From GCA-003244245 sp035276605 (lineage in GTDB: Bacteria; Actinomycetota; Actinomycetes; Mycobacteriales; Pseudonocardiaceae), in the NCBI GenBank assembly GCA_035276605.1, contig DATELN010000112.1, positions 1 to 14,426 of the forward strand: a stretch of 14,426 bases of DNA. Reading direction: 5' to 3'. Shown piece after piece: positions 1 to 8,839 of this stretch (position 1 is the stretch's first letter; each line of letters opens with the position of its first letter). Both the position numbers and the translations under genes were made by a program. A model generated the notes under the pieces. That model made no database searches and was not told the DNA's origin. It saw nothing but the letters and a program-made list of their open reading frames with translations.

Positions 1-23
1 TCGTCGTACCCCCATGCTGGCGC

Positions 24-67
24 TCGTGAGTGGCGTTCGGTGCTATAGCACCGAACGCCACTCACGA
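24..67. terminator. 44-base perfect palindrome, probable terminator hairpin
   Basis: Every base pairs with its partner around a centre at 45/46. This would give a stem of about 20 bp with a TATA apex on either strand. It begins inside the last codons of the minus-strand gene at 43-495, whose TAG stop (43-45) sits at the apex, and it continues past that stop. No clear T-tract follows on either side, but actinobacterial terminators often lack one. The terminator role is inferred. A dispersed genomic repeat that happens to end this gene is an alternative. Confidence 0.7.
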
Positions 68-495
68 ATCTCCCGCACCGTCGCGTCACCAAACGCCGAA
101 AACAGGTATCCGTGGTCGTAGCCGGAATCCGGCGATTCTCCCAACGCCTTGAGATTGAAGGAGTGAGTATACTCGTAGAAATCGTTGGGATTATTGATCT
201 CCTCCCAGGGTGGTGCACCTTCCACCAAGGAGAAGATATGCTCAAACACGTACGGTAGCTCCGTGCGGAAGAATTCCGTGTAACACATCGGATCACCGTC
301 GAATTCGGTCAAGACCTGTAGATACTTGTCGTCAATGACGAGAATCCGGGCAAAATGGACCAGCTCCGATTTTGCCAGCGCGGCGTCGATCTGCGGTTGA
401 ATTTCATTGGCGAAGGTGTCCGCCAATTGCCGTACGCGTTGCCGAGTTTCCGGGTCCTGCTTGAGCGGAGCGGTGAAGTTTAGACTCAGTGCCAT
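43..495 (-). CDS. Small conserved-looking protein of unknown function, coupled to the FAD oxidoreductase
   Basis: This encodes 150 residues. The ATG at 495 was chosen over the upstream in-frame ATG at 588 because a strong ribosome site (GGGAGGT, plus positions 502-508) lies 6 bases before it. The start overlaps the end of the FAD oxidoreductase gene by 10 bases, so the two are probably translationally coupled. I do not recognise a named family. A segment with HFAR near residue 48 and EFDGD near residue 65 recalls the ferredoxin-like alpha/beta sandwich seen in some peroxidase-related proteins, but this is only a weak impression. No signal peptide, membrane segment or Cys-rich site is visible. 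The gene is AT-richer than its surroundings: positions 181-300 are about 52% GC, against 73% in a SUF sample (7441-7500). This hints at a different origin. The CDS ends inside a palindrome. Confidence 0.8.
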   Translation of the reverse strand: MALSLNFTAPLKQDPETRQRVRQLADTFANEIQPQIDAALAKSELVHFARILVIDDKYLQVLTEFDGDPMCYTEFFRTELPYVFEHIFSLVEGAPPWEEINNPNDFYEYTHSFNLKALGESPDSGYDHGYLFSAFGDATVREIREWRSVL

Positions 496-1886
496 GGCGA
501 TACCTCCCGCTGGGCGACAACCTCTCGATTGTCGCGTGAACCATCGTTTTGCGTGACGGCATCGGCGTTGCGTCGGGTGATCCACCATATGCGCAACGCC
601 CGGTGCGGCCGCAGCAAGGTCGCTGGTCGATCAAGCAAGCCCATAACTCGGATAAATGCGATACTCATGGCCGCGTCAGAGCTGGCCGCGGCGAGCAACC
701 AGGGCAGGTATGCATTAGTTATCCGGATCTTACCTGTGCGATTTCCGGGCACCCCGGACAAGGCCAGGTCGGACCATACGGCAAAATCCCATGGTGGATC
801 AATTACCTTTGCGATGGCCCGAAAATACTGGCCCGGCACGGGATTAGTCTGATGAGCCAACAGTCGTCGTAGCACCAGGGCTTGACTGGCGGCCACGGCT
901 ATGCCCTGGCCGTACACCGGATTGAACGAGCACACAGCGTCACCAAGCACCAGTAGCCCCTCCGGGAACTGGTGCAAATACTCGTAGCGACGCCGTACCG
1001 CGGCCGGAAACCGGAATGCGACCGGGTTGTCCAAGGGCTGCGCCCCCGCGATCGCCTCGGAGATGTCCGGGAAAGGCAAGCTGGCCGCGAAGGTCTCGAA
1101 GCCGATCGGGTCGGTTGGTGGGTGATCACCCAGGATTCCGCCGAGGGTAAGCATGTGCCGGCCACCCTCGAGCATGCCCAGTATGCCGATCCGCGGGTTG
1201 TCCGCTGTGGCGCTGATGAGGATCATCCCGTCTGAACCGAGAGCGCCCGGGCGCAGCTGGTAAGTCCGGGTGGCTGAGCCCATCCTCAGGGGGATACGTT
1301 CCTCGGCTGGTGGCTGGTAGCCCCACTCCGCCAGCCAGACCGGTGTCCGCGAGCCGCGGCCAGTCGCATCCACGACAAGATCCGCGGCTAGCCGTACGTG
1401 ATCGCCGGCCTGGTCCCGCACGTTCACGCCGGTGACCCGGCGCCCGGCCGTGGTGACCAGACTTGCGACGTCGGCGCATTCCAGGAAACCCACCCCAGGT
1501 AGCGCTTGCACCCGGGCTCGCACCAGGCCTTCCAGTAACGCCCGGCTCGCGACCAAGCCGAGCACGCCACCCTTGACCTGCTGCAGCCGGCGCCCGGATA
1601 GCAACCAGCGGCAGTTCTTCAGCGCATCGCCCACCCCCGCGCCGGCTTGCACAGCTTGCGCCGTGAAGCCAGGAAACAGCTCTTCAAGCGCCGCGCGGCC
1701 GCCCGGCAGCAGCGCATGATGGTGTCGTCCGTGTGGCACACCACGGCGGTGCGCCCCGATCTCGGGCATGGCGTCCCGGTCGATCACCGTGACTTCGCGG
1801 TAGGCATCAGCGAGCACCCGAGCGGCCAGCAATCCGGCCATACTCGCCCCCAAGACCACAGCGTGGTCACGGGATTCCGGTGCCAT
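486..1886 (-). CDS. FAD-dependent monooxygenase-like oxidoreductase
   Basis: A 466-residue flavoprotein of the group that includes aromatic hydroxylases, halogenases and geranylgeranyl reductase-like enzymes. The N-terminus has the dinucleotide-binding turn VVLGASMAGL (residues 10-19, with Ser where the second Gly is usual), followed by VTVIDRD ending in the ribose-binding acid D36. DLVVDATGRGS (171-181) and LVLGDAVCSFNPVYGQG (313-329) are the typical later FAD contacts, with GD at 316-317. A His-rich GVPHGRHHHALLPGG segment (49-63) is the usual early signature of this actinobacterial family. The start at 1886 is supported by AGGAG 7 bases upstream (1894-1898); an open frame running back to 2336 is antisense to recQ and is ignored. 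The substrate cannot be told. Coupling to the small downstream gene suggests a shared pathway, possibly specialised metabolism (inference). Confidence 0.88.
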   Translation of the reverse strand: MAPESRDHAVVLGASMAGLLAARVLADAYREVTVIDRDAMPEIGAHRRGVPHGRHHHALLPGGRAALEELFPGFTAQAVQAGAGVGDALKNCRWLLSGRRLQQVKGGVLGLVASRALLEGLVRARVQALPGVGFLECADVASLVTTAGRRVTGVNVRDQAGDHVRLAADLVVDATGRGSRTPVWLAEWGYQPPAEERIPLRMGSATRTYQLRPGALGSDGMILISATADNPRIGILGMLEGGRHMLTLGGILGDHPPTDPIGFETFAASLPFPDISEAIAGAQPLDNPVAFRFPAAVRRRYEYLHQFPEGLLVLGDAVCSFNPVYGQGIAVAASQALVLRRLLAHQTNPVPGQYFRAIAKVIDPPWDFAVWSDLALSGVPGNRTGKIRITNAYLPWLLAAASSDAAMSIAFIRVMGLLDRPATLLRPHRALRIWWITRRNADAVTQNDGSRDNREVVAQREVSPWH

Positions 1887-1918
1887 GGCGAATCTCCTGC
1901 CTACGCACTGCCCCTTAT

Positions 1919-1937
1919 CGGTGCTGAGTTGGCACCG
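1919..1937. promoter_or_regulatory. Inverted repeat in the divergent FAD gene/recQ promoter region
   Basis: CGGTGC (1919-1924) and GCACCG (1932-1937) are separated by 7 bases, and a third CGGTGC lies at 1952-1957. The site sits in the 105-base region between the two divergent start codons, where promoters for both must lie. It could be an operator, but 6-base arms are easily produced by chance in high-GC DNA. Confidence 0.25.
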
Positions 1938-1991
1938 GGCTGGAGCAAGACCGGTGCCGAGGTGACTGATGCCGGTCATAGGATCGCCGAA

Positions 1992-3827
<1,836 letters not shown>

Positions 3828-3828
3828 A

Positions 3829-3999
3829 TTACTTGGTTGTCACGCACGTGGCTTCGAGGTAACTCATCAATGTCTGGCTGGCATGGTCGACGTTGTGCGC
3901 CTCCTTGAGGTGCTCTGCCACCTGGTGCATGAGGTCATCCTTGTTGGATGCAGTGCACTGGCTGAAACACTCTTGGTGACCACATTGGAACTGGTACAT
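3829..3999 (-). CDS. DUF1059-type small Cys/His protein
   Basis: A 56-residue protein starting MYQFQCGHQECFSQC and ending TCVTTK. The pattern C6-x8-C15 (with an extra C11), followed by EHLKEAH (H30-x4-H35), matches the DUF1059 family, small proteins predicted to bind metal, whose role is unknown. A ribosome site, GGAGG (plus positions 4004-4008), lies 4 bases before the ATG. The stop codon is one base from the recQ stop on the other strand (TGA at 3825-3827, TTA at 3829-3831). The two transcripts must therefore overlap unless termination occurs inside coding sequence. The zinc or metal site is inferred from residue spacing only. It was read directly from the DNA because it is short. Confidence 0.8.
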   Translation of the reverse strand: MYQFQCGHQECFSQCTASNKDDLMHQVAEHLKEAHNVDHASQTLMSYLEATCVTTK

Positions 4000-4268
4000 C
4001 TCGCCTCCACTGGCTCATCTTCACTAAGCGTTGACCTACCATTAACGTTCGGATGAGCAGCGCGCGCGGTTCGGTCACGGGCGAATCTTCGGCGGCCCGG
4101 GCTGGCCCGCTGCGGCGCCCAGCGGATCCCCAGAGGTGAACGGCAAGATCACGGTTTTATGCGCGCTCGACGACAAATTCCGTCGTGCAACCAACAAAAC
4201 AATGAACAGCGCATGAATACGCGCATTCGTGTTTGCCTGGTTCTCATAACGCGAGGCACGATCAGGCA
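4000..4268. other. Non-coding stretch between the DUF1059 gene and the EAL gene
   Basis: About 270 bases lie between the divergent starts of the two genes, so promoters for both should be here. TTGACC at 4031-4036 resembles a -35 box, but no good -10 follows at the right distance. AT-rich DNA with runs of A lies at about 4190-4205. Short in-frame ATGs here (for example 4159) open frames that overlap the EAL gene and show no family features. I see no RNA gene or repeat. Confidence 0.5.
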
Positions 4269-5453
4269 ATGCCCGAATTGCCAGTGGACATCCGGTTCGC
4301 GTTCCAACCACTGGTCAATCTGCATACCGGTGGCGTCGTGGCGATGGAAATGCTGGCCCGGCCTGTGCACAGTGATGTCAGATCGTTGTTATGCTCGGCC
4401 GCCCGCGCAGCAGAACTTGAACAGTTCGATGTAACACTGGCAGTGGCCGCCGCGCAGTGCTCATCGCAGCACGAGACATTGCTGCCGTTGCACCTCAACC
4501 TGATGGCCGACACTGTGGCGGCAGCGCAGCACACGCTCACCCCGCTGCACCGCGCACTCGACGACACGGGACGCCAAACGTGCCACACGGTGCTGGAAAT
4601 CAACCCGGCCCTCGCAGCGCTGGAGACCGAGGTGCTTCTCGCCGGGCTGCAACAGCTGCGTGCCATTGGGTACCGCATTGCCCTGGATGGCGTCGGCGCG
4701 GGGAACTATCCACTCACAGTGATCGCGGACGTTCAGCCTGATCTGATCAAGCTAGACCGCGAGGTGGTCGCGGGGCTACCGCACGACAGCGGCTGTGTAG
4801 CCATACTCGAAGCACTAGTGCAACTGGCTGGCCGCCTCGGCGCGCAGCTAGTGGGCGAAGGAGTGGAACGCCCGGAACAGGTGGCTGCCTTGCGCCAGTC
4901 TGGGATAGGGATCGCCCAGGGGACTCTGTTGGGGCCGCCCAGCCGTCGTCCTGCAACTTCCCTGCCGATCTCGGGCATCGCCGAGTTACGAGCGCCGATG
5001 CCGCTAGCTCCTGAGCGGCACCTGCCCGGGACTCAGATCACCGACTTCATGCATCCCGCTGTGACCCTGCCACTCTCGGCCACCGGGGAGCAGGTCCGTA
5101 CGATTTTCGGCGATCGGCCGACTATCAGCGGAGTCGTGTTGGTGGATGCCGACGGCAAACCGCGCTGCACGCTGGATCGCAACCGTTTCCTGCTCGCCGT
5201 CAGTGGCGCCTACGGTCACGCCTTGTACGCCCAACGGAAAGCCGCTCGGCTAGGTGACGAGCCGCGGGTACTCGACTCCAACTCCAGCGCACTAGCCGCG
5301 CTCGAGCTGGTGCGCAGCAGCCTGGCGCACCGTAGGTACGACGACATAATCGTGCTGGACTCCGACGGCCGGTGCGCCGGTGCGGTCTGCGTCGGCGATG
5401 TCATCCACGGCGTAGCCCTGCTAACCCTGCCCAACACCGCGTGCGCATCTTGA
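4269..5453 (+). CDS. EAL-domain protein with C-terminal CBS-like pair, degenerate metal site
   Basis: A 394-residue cytoplasmic protein related to cyclic-di-GMP phosphodiesterases. The EAL domain (about 8-225) starts FAFQPLVNLHTGGVVAMEML, with E27-M-L in place of EAL. N78, E110, D140, K161, E197 and Q217 align with the usual substrate and metal residues. The DDFGTG motif is instead DGVGAG (140-145), so the second Asp of the metal-binding pair is Gly. Residues about 255-385 look like the paired CBS-type module found after EAL in EAL-CBS-GGDEF proteins (ITDFMHP, GVVLVDADGKPR, YGHALYAQRKAARL, DDIIVLDSDGR). There is no GGDEF domain. There are no membrane segments. The start is uncertain: the ATG at 4269 has only weak GAGG/AGG sequences upstream, and a TTG at 4233 is also in frame. 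It may be a weak or inactive enzyme that senses c-di-GMP or a nucleotide (inference). Confidence 0.87.
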   Translation: MPELPVDIRFAFQPLVNLHTGGVVAMEMLARPVHSDVRSLLCSAARAAELEQFDVTLAVAAAQCSSQHETLLPLHLNLMADTVAAAQHTLTPLHRALDDTGRQTCHTVLEINPALAALETEVLLAGLQQLRAIGYRIALDGVGAGNYPLTVIADVQPDLIKLDREVVAGLPHDSGCVAILEALVQLAGRLGAQLVGEGVERPEQVAALRQSGIGIAQGTLLGPPSRRPATSLPISGIAELRAPMPLAPERHLPGTQITDFMHPAVTLPLSATGEQVRTIFGDRPTISGVVLVDADGKPRCTLDRNRFLLAVSGAYGHALYAQRKAARLGDEPRVLDSNSSALAALELVRSSLAHRRYDDIIVLDSDGRCAGAVCVGDVIHGVALLTLPNTACAS

Positions 5454-5463
5454 CGGACACCCG

Positions 5464-5531
5464 ACGGCAGTCTGGATGCAGACTGCCGTTTTGGGAGGCT
5501 GGAAAACGGCAGTCTGCATCCAGACTGCCGT
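5464..5531. terminator. Nested inverted repeat of two hairpins, probable bidirectional terminator
   Basis: Two 29-base arms (5464-5492 and 5503-5531) are perfect reverse complements around a 10-base spacer. Each arm is itself a hairpin with an 11-bp stem, ACGGCAGTCTG/CAGACTGCCGT, and a 4-base loop (GATG in the first, CATC in the second). The first hairpin runs into TTTT on the plus strand (5489-5492) and the second into TTTT on the minus strand (5503-5506). It lies between the EAL stop (5453) and the sufT stop (5543), two convergent transcripts. A two-way intrinsic terminator explains all of this. A BIME-like mobile repeat is an alternative. Confidence 0.8.
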
Positions 5532-5542
5532 TATTGAGCAAG

Positions 5543-5944
5543 TCAGACGGTAAAGCCGAGGGCTCGGAGTTGTTCCCGACCGTCCTCGGTGATCTTGTCG
5601 GGGCCCCACGGGGGCATCCAGACCCAATTGATCCGGACGTCATTGACCAGTCCCCCACCGGGGCCGCCGACCAGAGCCGCCCGGGTTTGATCCTCGATGA
5701 CATCGGTCAACGGGCAAGCCGCCGACGTCAGCGTCATGTCGATGGTGGCGAGGTTGCCCTCGTCGACTCGGATGTCGTAGACCAACCCCAGGTCGACCAC
5801 GTTGATACCCAACTCCGGGTCGACGACATCGCGCATGGCTTCCTCGACGTCTTCGACGGCGGCTAAGTCACCATCCGGACCGGGGGCCGGGTCAGGCATC
5901 CCAGCCGCACCGCGCGCTACATCACTCTCGTCGTGCTCGCTCAT
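5543..5944 (-). CDS. sufT: SufT, MIP18/DUF59-family Fe-S maturation protein
   Basis: A 133-residue protein of the DUF59 (MIP18/PaaD-like) family, which in SUF operons takes part in maturing or trafficking Fe-S clusters. The first ~27 residues are acidic and Pro/Gly-rich with no conserved motif. The domain then follows: DPELGINVVDLGLVYDIRV (42-60), and MTLTSAACPLTDVIEDQ (70-86) with the conserved C77. NWVWMPPWGPDKITEDGR (106-123) is the usual C-terminal block. It is the last gene of the operon. Its ATG shares one base with the sufU stop (TGATG), and GGAG lies 5 bases upstream (5950-5953). The double hairpin at 5464-5531 follows the stop by 11 bases and should end the transcript. Its exact role in actinomycetes is less certain than that of the other SUF proteins. 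Confidence 0.92.
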   Translation of the reverse strand: MSEHDESDVARGAAGMPDPAPGPDGDLAAVEDVEEAMRDVVDPELGINVVDLGLVYDIRVDEGNLATIDMTLTSAACPLTDVIEDQTRAALVGGPGGGLVNDVRINWVWMPPWGPDKITEDGREQLRALGFTV

Positions 5945-6414
5945 CAGGACTCCGTTCGCTGAGCACCATTGCCTGAGCTGGGCGCGCCGGCGCGGCCGAC
6001 CGCGTCCTTAAAGGCCATCCAGGCCAGCAGCGCGCACTTCACCCGAGCCGGGTATCGGGACACGCCAGCGAAGGCCACCGCGTCTTGTAGCACGTCCTCG
6101 TCAGGCTCCACCTGGCCTCGGCTCTGCACCATCTGTACAAAGGCGTCCATCGTGGACTTTGACTCATCCACGGTGCGCCCGACGACCAGGTCAGTGAGCA
6201 CCGAGGTCGCTGCCTGGCTGATCGAGCAGCCGATCGCGTCGTAGGACACGTCAGCCACCCGGTCGCCGTCCAGTGCTACCCGCAGCGTCACCTCATCACC
6301 GCAGGTGGGGTTGATCTGGTAAGACTCCGCGTCGAAGGGCTCCCGAAGGCCGCTGCGGTGCGGGTTGCGGTAGTGGTCCAGGATGATCTCCTGGTACATC
6401 TGCTCAAGTTTCAT
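5944..6414 (-). CDS. sufU: SufU, zinc-dependent sulfurtransferase / Fe-S scaffold-like protein
   Basis: A 156-residue IscU-like protein that, in Gram-positive SUF systems, accepts persulfide sulfur from SufS. The zinc/active-site residues are present: C38 and D40 in NPTCGD, C63 in GCSISQAATS, and C127 in VKCALLAW. The N-terminal MYQEIILDHYRNPHRSG is the family hallmark. The insertion between the second and third Cys that separates SufU from IscU is present (roughly residues 80-110). The extra C-terminal tail (about 140-156) is Gly/Ser-rich and probably disordered. The start overlaps the sufS stop as ATGA. The ribosome site is weak, which fits translation coupled to sufS. Confidence 0.95.
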   Translation of the reverse strand: MKLEQMYQEIILDHYRNPHRSGLREPFDAESYQINPTCGDEVTLRVALDGDRVADVSYDAIGCSISQAATSVLTDLVVGRTVDESKSTMDAFVQMVQSRGQVEPDEDVLQDAVAFAGVSRYPARVKCALLAWMAFKDAVGRAGAPSSGNGAQRTES

Positions 6415-7697
6415 GCCGGCACCCGGAAGAAACGACGGACCTCGTGCACGCCGTCCAGCAGCGTGTCGACCTCGGTCGGGGTGTTGTACAGCGCGAAGCT
6501 GGACCGCACCGTCGCCGCGAGACCGAAGCGGCGATGCAACGGCCAGGCACAGTGGTGCCCGACCCGCACCGCGATGCCCAGGTCGTCGAGGACTTGCCCG
6601 GCATCGTGCGCGTGCACGTCGTCGAGTACGAACGATACGGCTCCGCCGCGGTCATTAGTGTCGGTCGGACCGATGATCCGCACGCCGTCGATCTGGGACA
6701 GGCCAGCCAACGCCCGCTCGGTCAGTACGCGCTCGTGCGCGGCGATCCGGTCCATGCCTACCCCGGACAGGTAGTCGACCGCCGCGCCCAGCCCCACCGC
6801 TTGGGAGGTCATCGGGACACCAGCTTCAAATCGCTGCGGCGGCGGGGCGTAAGTGGAAGCCTCCATCTTCACCAGTTCGATCATCGATCCACCGGTGAGG
6901 AACGGCGGCAGCGCCTCCAGCAGTTCCCGACGGCCGTAGAGCACGCCGACCCCGGACGGGCCCAGCATCTTGTGTCCAGAGAACACCGCAAAATCGACGC
7001 CCAGCGCGTCGAAGTTGACGGGTGTGTGCGGCACTGACTGGCAGGCATCCAGCACGGTCAACGCCGTGACCGCGTGGGCTCGGCGGACCAGCTCGGCAAC
7101 CGGTGGCACGGTGCCCATCACGTTGGACTGGTGGGTAAAGGCAACGACCTTGGTCCGCTCGGACAGCTCCAGCGAGTCCAAGTCCAACCGGCCGTCATCG
7201 GTCACCTGGTACCAGCGCAGGCTCGCACCGGTGCGCCGGCACAGTTCCTGCCACGGGACCAGGTTGGCGTGGTGCTCCATTTCGGTCACCACGACCTCGT
7301 CACCCGGCGCGAGGACGAAGCGCTCCGCGGCCTCTCCGACAAACGCGCAGTTACTCAAGGCATAGGCGACGAGATTGATGCCTTCGGTGGCGTTTTTCGT
7401 AAAGACAATCTCACCGGGCTGCACGCCGACGAACGCGGCGATCCGGGCGCGCGCCGACTCGTAGGCATCGGTGGCCTCTTCGGCGAGTTGGTGCGCGCCG
7501 CGGTGCACCGCGGCGTTGTGCTGCTCGAGAAATGCGCGTTCAGCGTCGAGTACCTGCCGCGGCCGCTGTGAGGTCGCTCCAGAGTCCAGGTACACCAGCG
7601 GCCGACTGTCCCGCACGGTACGCGACAGGATGGGGAAGTCGGCGCGGATTTTCTCCTGCTCACTGGCAGACAGTGGCGCAGCGGCTAGCGCGGTCAT
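6411..7697 (-). CDS. sufS: SufS cysteine desulfurase (group II)
   Basis: A 428-residue PLP enzyme that converts cysteine to alanine and holds the released sulfur as a persulfide for transfer to SufU. K243 in SGHKMLGPSG forms the internal aldimine. H142/H143 in EMEHHAN stack on the cofactor, and D217 in LDACQS should contact the pyridine nitrogen. The catalytic C383 lies in RVGHHCAWPL, the short-loop form typical of group II. R398 follows in TVRSSFALYN. Length is normal, with a short N-terminal extension before FPIL. The start overlaps the sufC stop as ATGA, and GAGAGGTG lies just upstream inside sufC. Confidence 0.96.
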   Translation of the reverse strand: MTALAAAPLSASEQEKIRADFPILSRTVRDSRPLVYLDSGATSQRPRQVLDAERAFLEQHNAAVHRGAHQLAEEATDAYESARARIAAFVGVQPGEIVFTKNATEGINLVAYALSNCAFVGEAAERFVLAPGDEVVVTEMEHHANLVPWQELCRRTGASLRWYQVTDDGRLDLDSLELSERTKVVAFTHQSNVMGTVPPVAELVRRAHAVTALTVLDACQSVPHTPVNFDALGVDFAVFSGHKMLGPSGVGVLYGRRELLEALPPFLTGGSMIELVKMEASTYAPPPQRFEAGVPMTSQAVGLGAAVDYLSGVGMDRIAAHERVLTERALAGLSQIDGVRIIGPTDTNDRGGAVSFVLDDVHAHDAGQVLDDLGIAVRVGHHCAWPLHRRFGLAATVRSSFALYNTPTEVDTLLDGVHEVRRFFRVPA

Positions 7698-8494
7698 GAT
7701 GACGGCACCTCTCTGGGCCCAGACAGAGCCTCTGCCCGGCGGGTGAAGCGCTCGTATCCGCCGGACTCCAGTTCCTCGGCGAGCTCTTGCCCGCCGGATT
7801 CCACAATCCGCCCGCCCGCAAACACGTGCACGAAGTCAGGCGTGATGTGCCGCAGGATCCGGGTGTAGTGCGTGATCAGCAGCACCCCGACATCACCACT
7901 GGCGCGGTACCGGTTCACGCCGTCGGAAACCACGCGCAACGCGTCGACGTCCAAGCCCGAGTCGGTCTCGTCGAGCACTGCGATCTTGGGCTTGAGCAGC
8001 GACAGCTGCAGGATCTCGTGGCGCTTCTTCTCGCCTCCGGAGAATCCCTCGTTCACGCTGCGCTCAGCGAAGGTGGGGTCGATGTCCAGCGCGGACATCG
8101 CCGCCTTGACCTCTTTCACCCAGGTACGCACCTTCGGCGCCTCGCCGCGGATCGCGGTGGCAGCGGTGCGCAGGAAGTTCGACATCGACACGCCGGGCAC
8201 CTCGACCGGGTACTGCATCGCCAGGAACAGACCCGCTCGGGCTCGTTCATCCACGGACATCGACAGCACGTCGACACCGTCGAGCAGCACTTGGCCAGAG
8301 GTGACCCGGTACTTGGGATGCCCGGCAATCGAGTAGGCCAGGGTGGACTTGCCCGAGCCGTTGGGACCCATCATCGCGTGCGTCTCGCCCGACCGGACGG
8401 TCAGATCAACCCCGCGAAGGATCTCTTTCTCGGGCGCCTGCTCATCATCGGTGGGCACCGCGACATGCAGGTCCTTGATTTCCAGGGTGGTCAT
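7694..8494 (-). CDS. sufC: SufC, ABC-type ATPase of the SufBCD scaffold
   Basis: A 266-residue soluble ABC ATPase that binds SufB and SufD and drives the shape change needed for cluster assembly. Walker A GPNGSGKST is at 43-51 (K49). The Q-loop region is LAMQYPVEVPG (91-101). The signature FSGGEKKRHEI is at 151-161, and its EKKR form is typical of SufC. Walker B is IAVLDETDSGLD (171-182) with catalytic E176, and the switch His is H209 in LITHYTRIL. There is no membrane partner, as expected. The only real gap in the operon (21 bases) precedes it. The nearest good ribosome site, AGGAG (8510-8514), is 15 bases from the ATG, an unusually long spacing. Confidence 0.96.
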   Translation of the reverse strand: MTTLEIKDLHVAVPTDDEQAPEKEILRGVDLTVRSGETHAMMGPNGSGKSTLAYSIAGHPKYRVTSGQVLLDGVDVLSMSVDERARAGLFLAMQYPVEVPGVSMSNFLRTAATAIRGEAPKVRTWVKEVKAAMSALDIDPTFAERSVNEGFSGGEKKRHEILQLSLLKPKIAVLDETDSGLDVDALRVVSDGVNRYRASGDVGVLLITHYTRILRHITPDFVHVFAGGRIVESGGQELAEELESGGYERFTRRAEALSGPREVPSS

Positions 8495-8515
8495 CGGTGT
8501 GTTCTCGCGCTCCTG

Positions 8516-8839
8516 CTAGCTGTTCGTGGGTCGGGATGGATCGACGTAGACGTCGTCGCCGTCGATGGTCACGGCGTAGGTGTCCACCGGCTCGGATGCC
8601 GGTGGTGAGGAGGGCTCCCCGGTACGCAGGTCAAAGCACGAGCCGTGTAACCAGCACTCCAGGCCCTTTCGGGTGACCTCCCCTTCGGACAGCGCGATTT
8701 CGGCGTGCGAGCAGACGTCGGATAGGGCGTAGACCTGGTCGCCCTGGCGCACCAGCACGACCGGCACGTTGTCGACCAGGAAACCGGCCGGCTCGTCGTC
8801 CTTGAGATCCGTCAAGCTACATACCCGCAACGCGGTCAT
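8516..8839 (-). CDS. Rieske-type [2Fe-2S] ferredoxin within the SUF operon
   Basis: A 107-residue small Rieske ferredoxin, like the ferredoxin subunits of non-haem oxygenases. The cluster ligands are C43-S-H45 and C62-W-L-H65, within VCSHAEIALSEGEV and ECWLHGSCFD. The remainder fits a single Rieske domain. It sits between sufD and sufC, overlaps the sufD stop as ATGA, and has GGAGG 10 bases upstream (8850-8854). M. tuberculosis lacks a gene at this place, whereas several other actinomycetes carry one (from memory). It may supply electrons for cluster assembly or persulfide reduction (inference). An oxygenase partner is not present in the window. Confidence 0.93.
   Translation of the reverse strand: MTALRVCSLTDLKDDEPAGFLVDNVPVVLVRQGDQVYALSDVCSHAEIALSEGEVTRKGLECWLHGSCFDLRTGEPSSPPASEPVDTYAVTIDGDDVYVDPSRPTNS

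Noticed and set aside
1647..1991. N-terminal extension of the recQ frame back to 1647
   Set aside because: It lies antisense to the FAD oxidoreductase and would add 115 residues not seen in RecQ proteins.
4170..4190. Short ACGAC/GTCGT stem in the gap before the EAL gene
   Set aside because: Only 5 bp with a 7-base loop, which is too weak to call a terminator or regulatory RNA.
4159..4434. 91-residue plus-strand frame upstream of and overlapping the EAL gene
   Set aside because: It has no ribosome site or known motif, and most of it is out of frame with the well-supported EAL domain.
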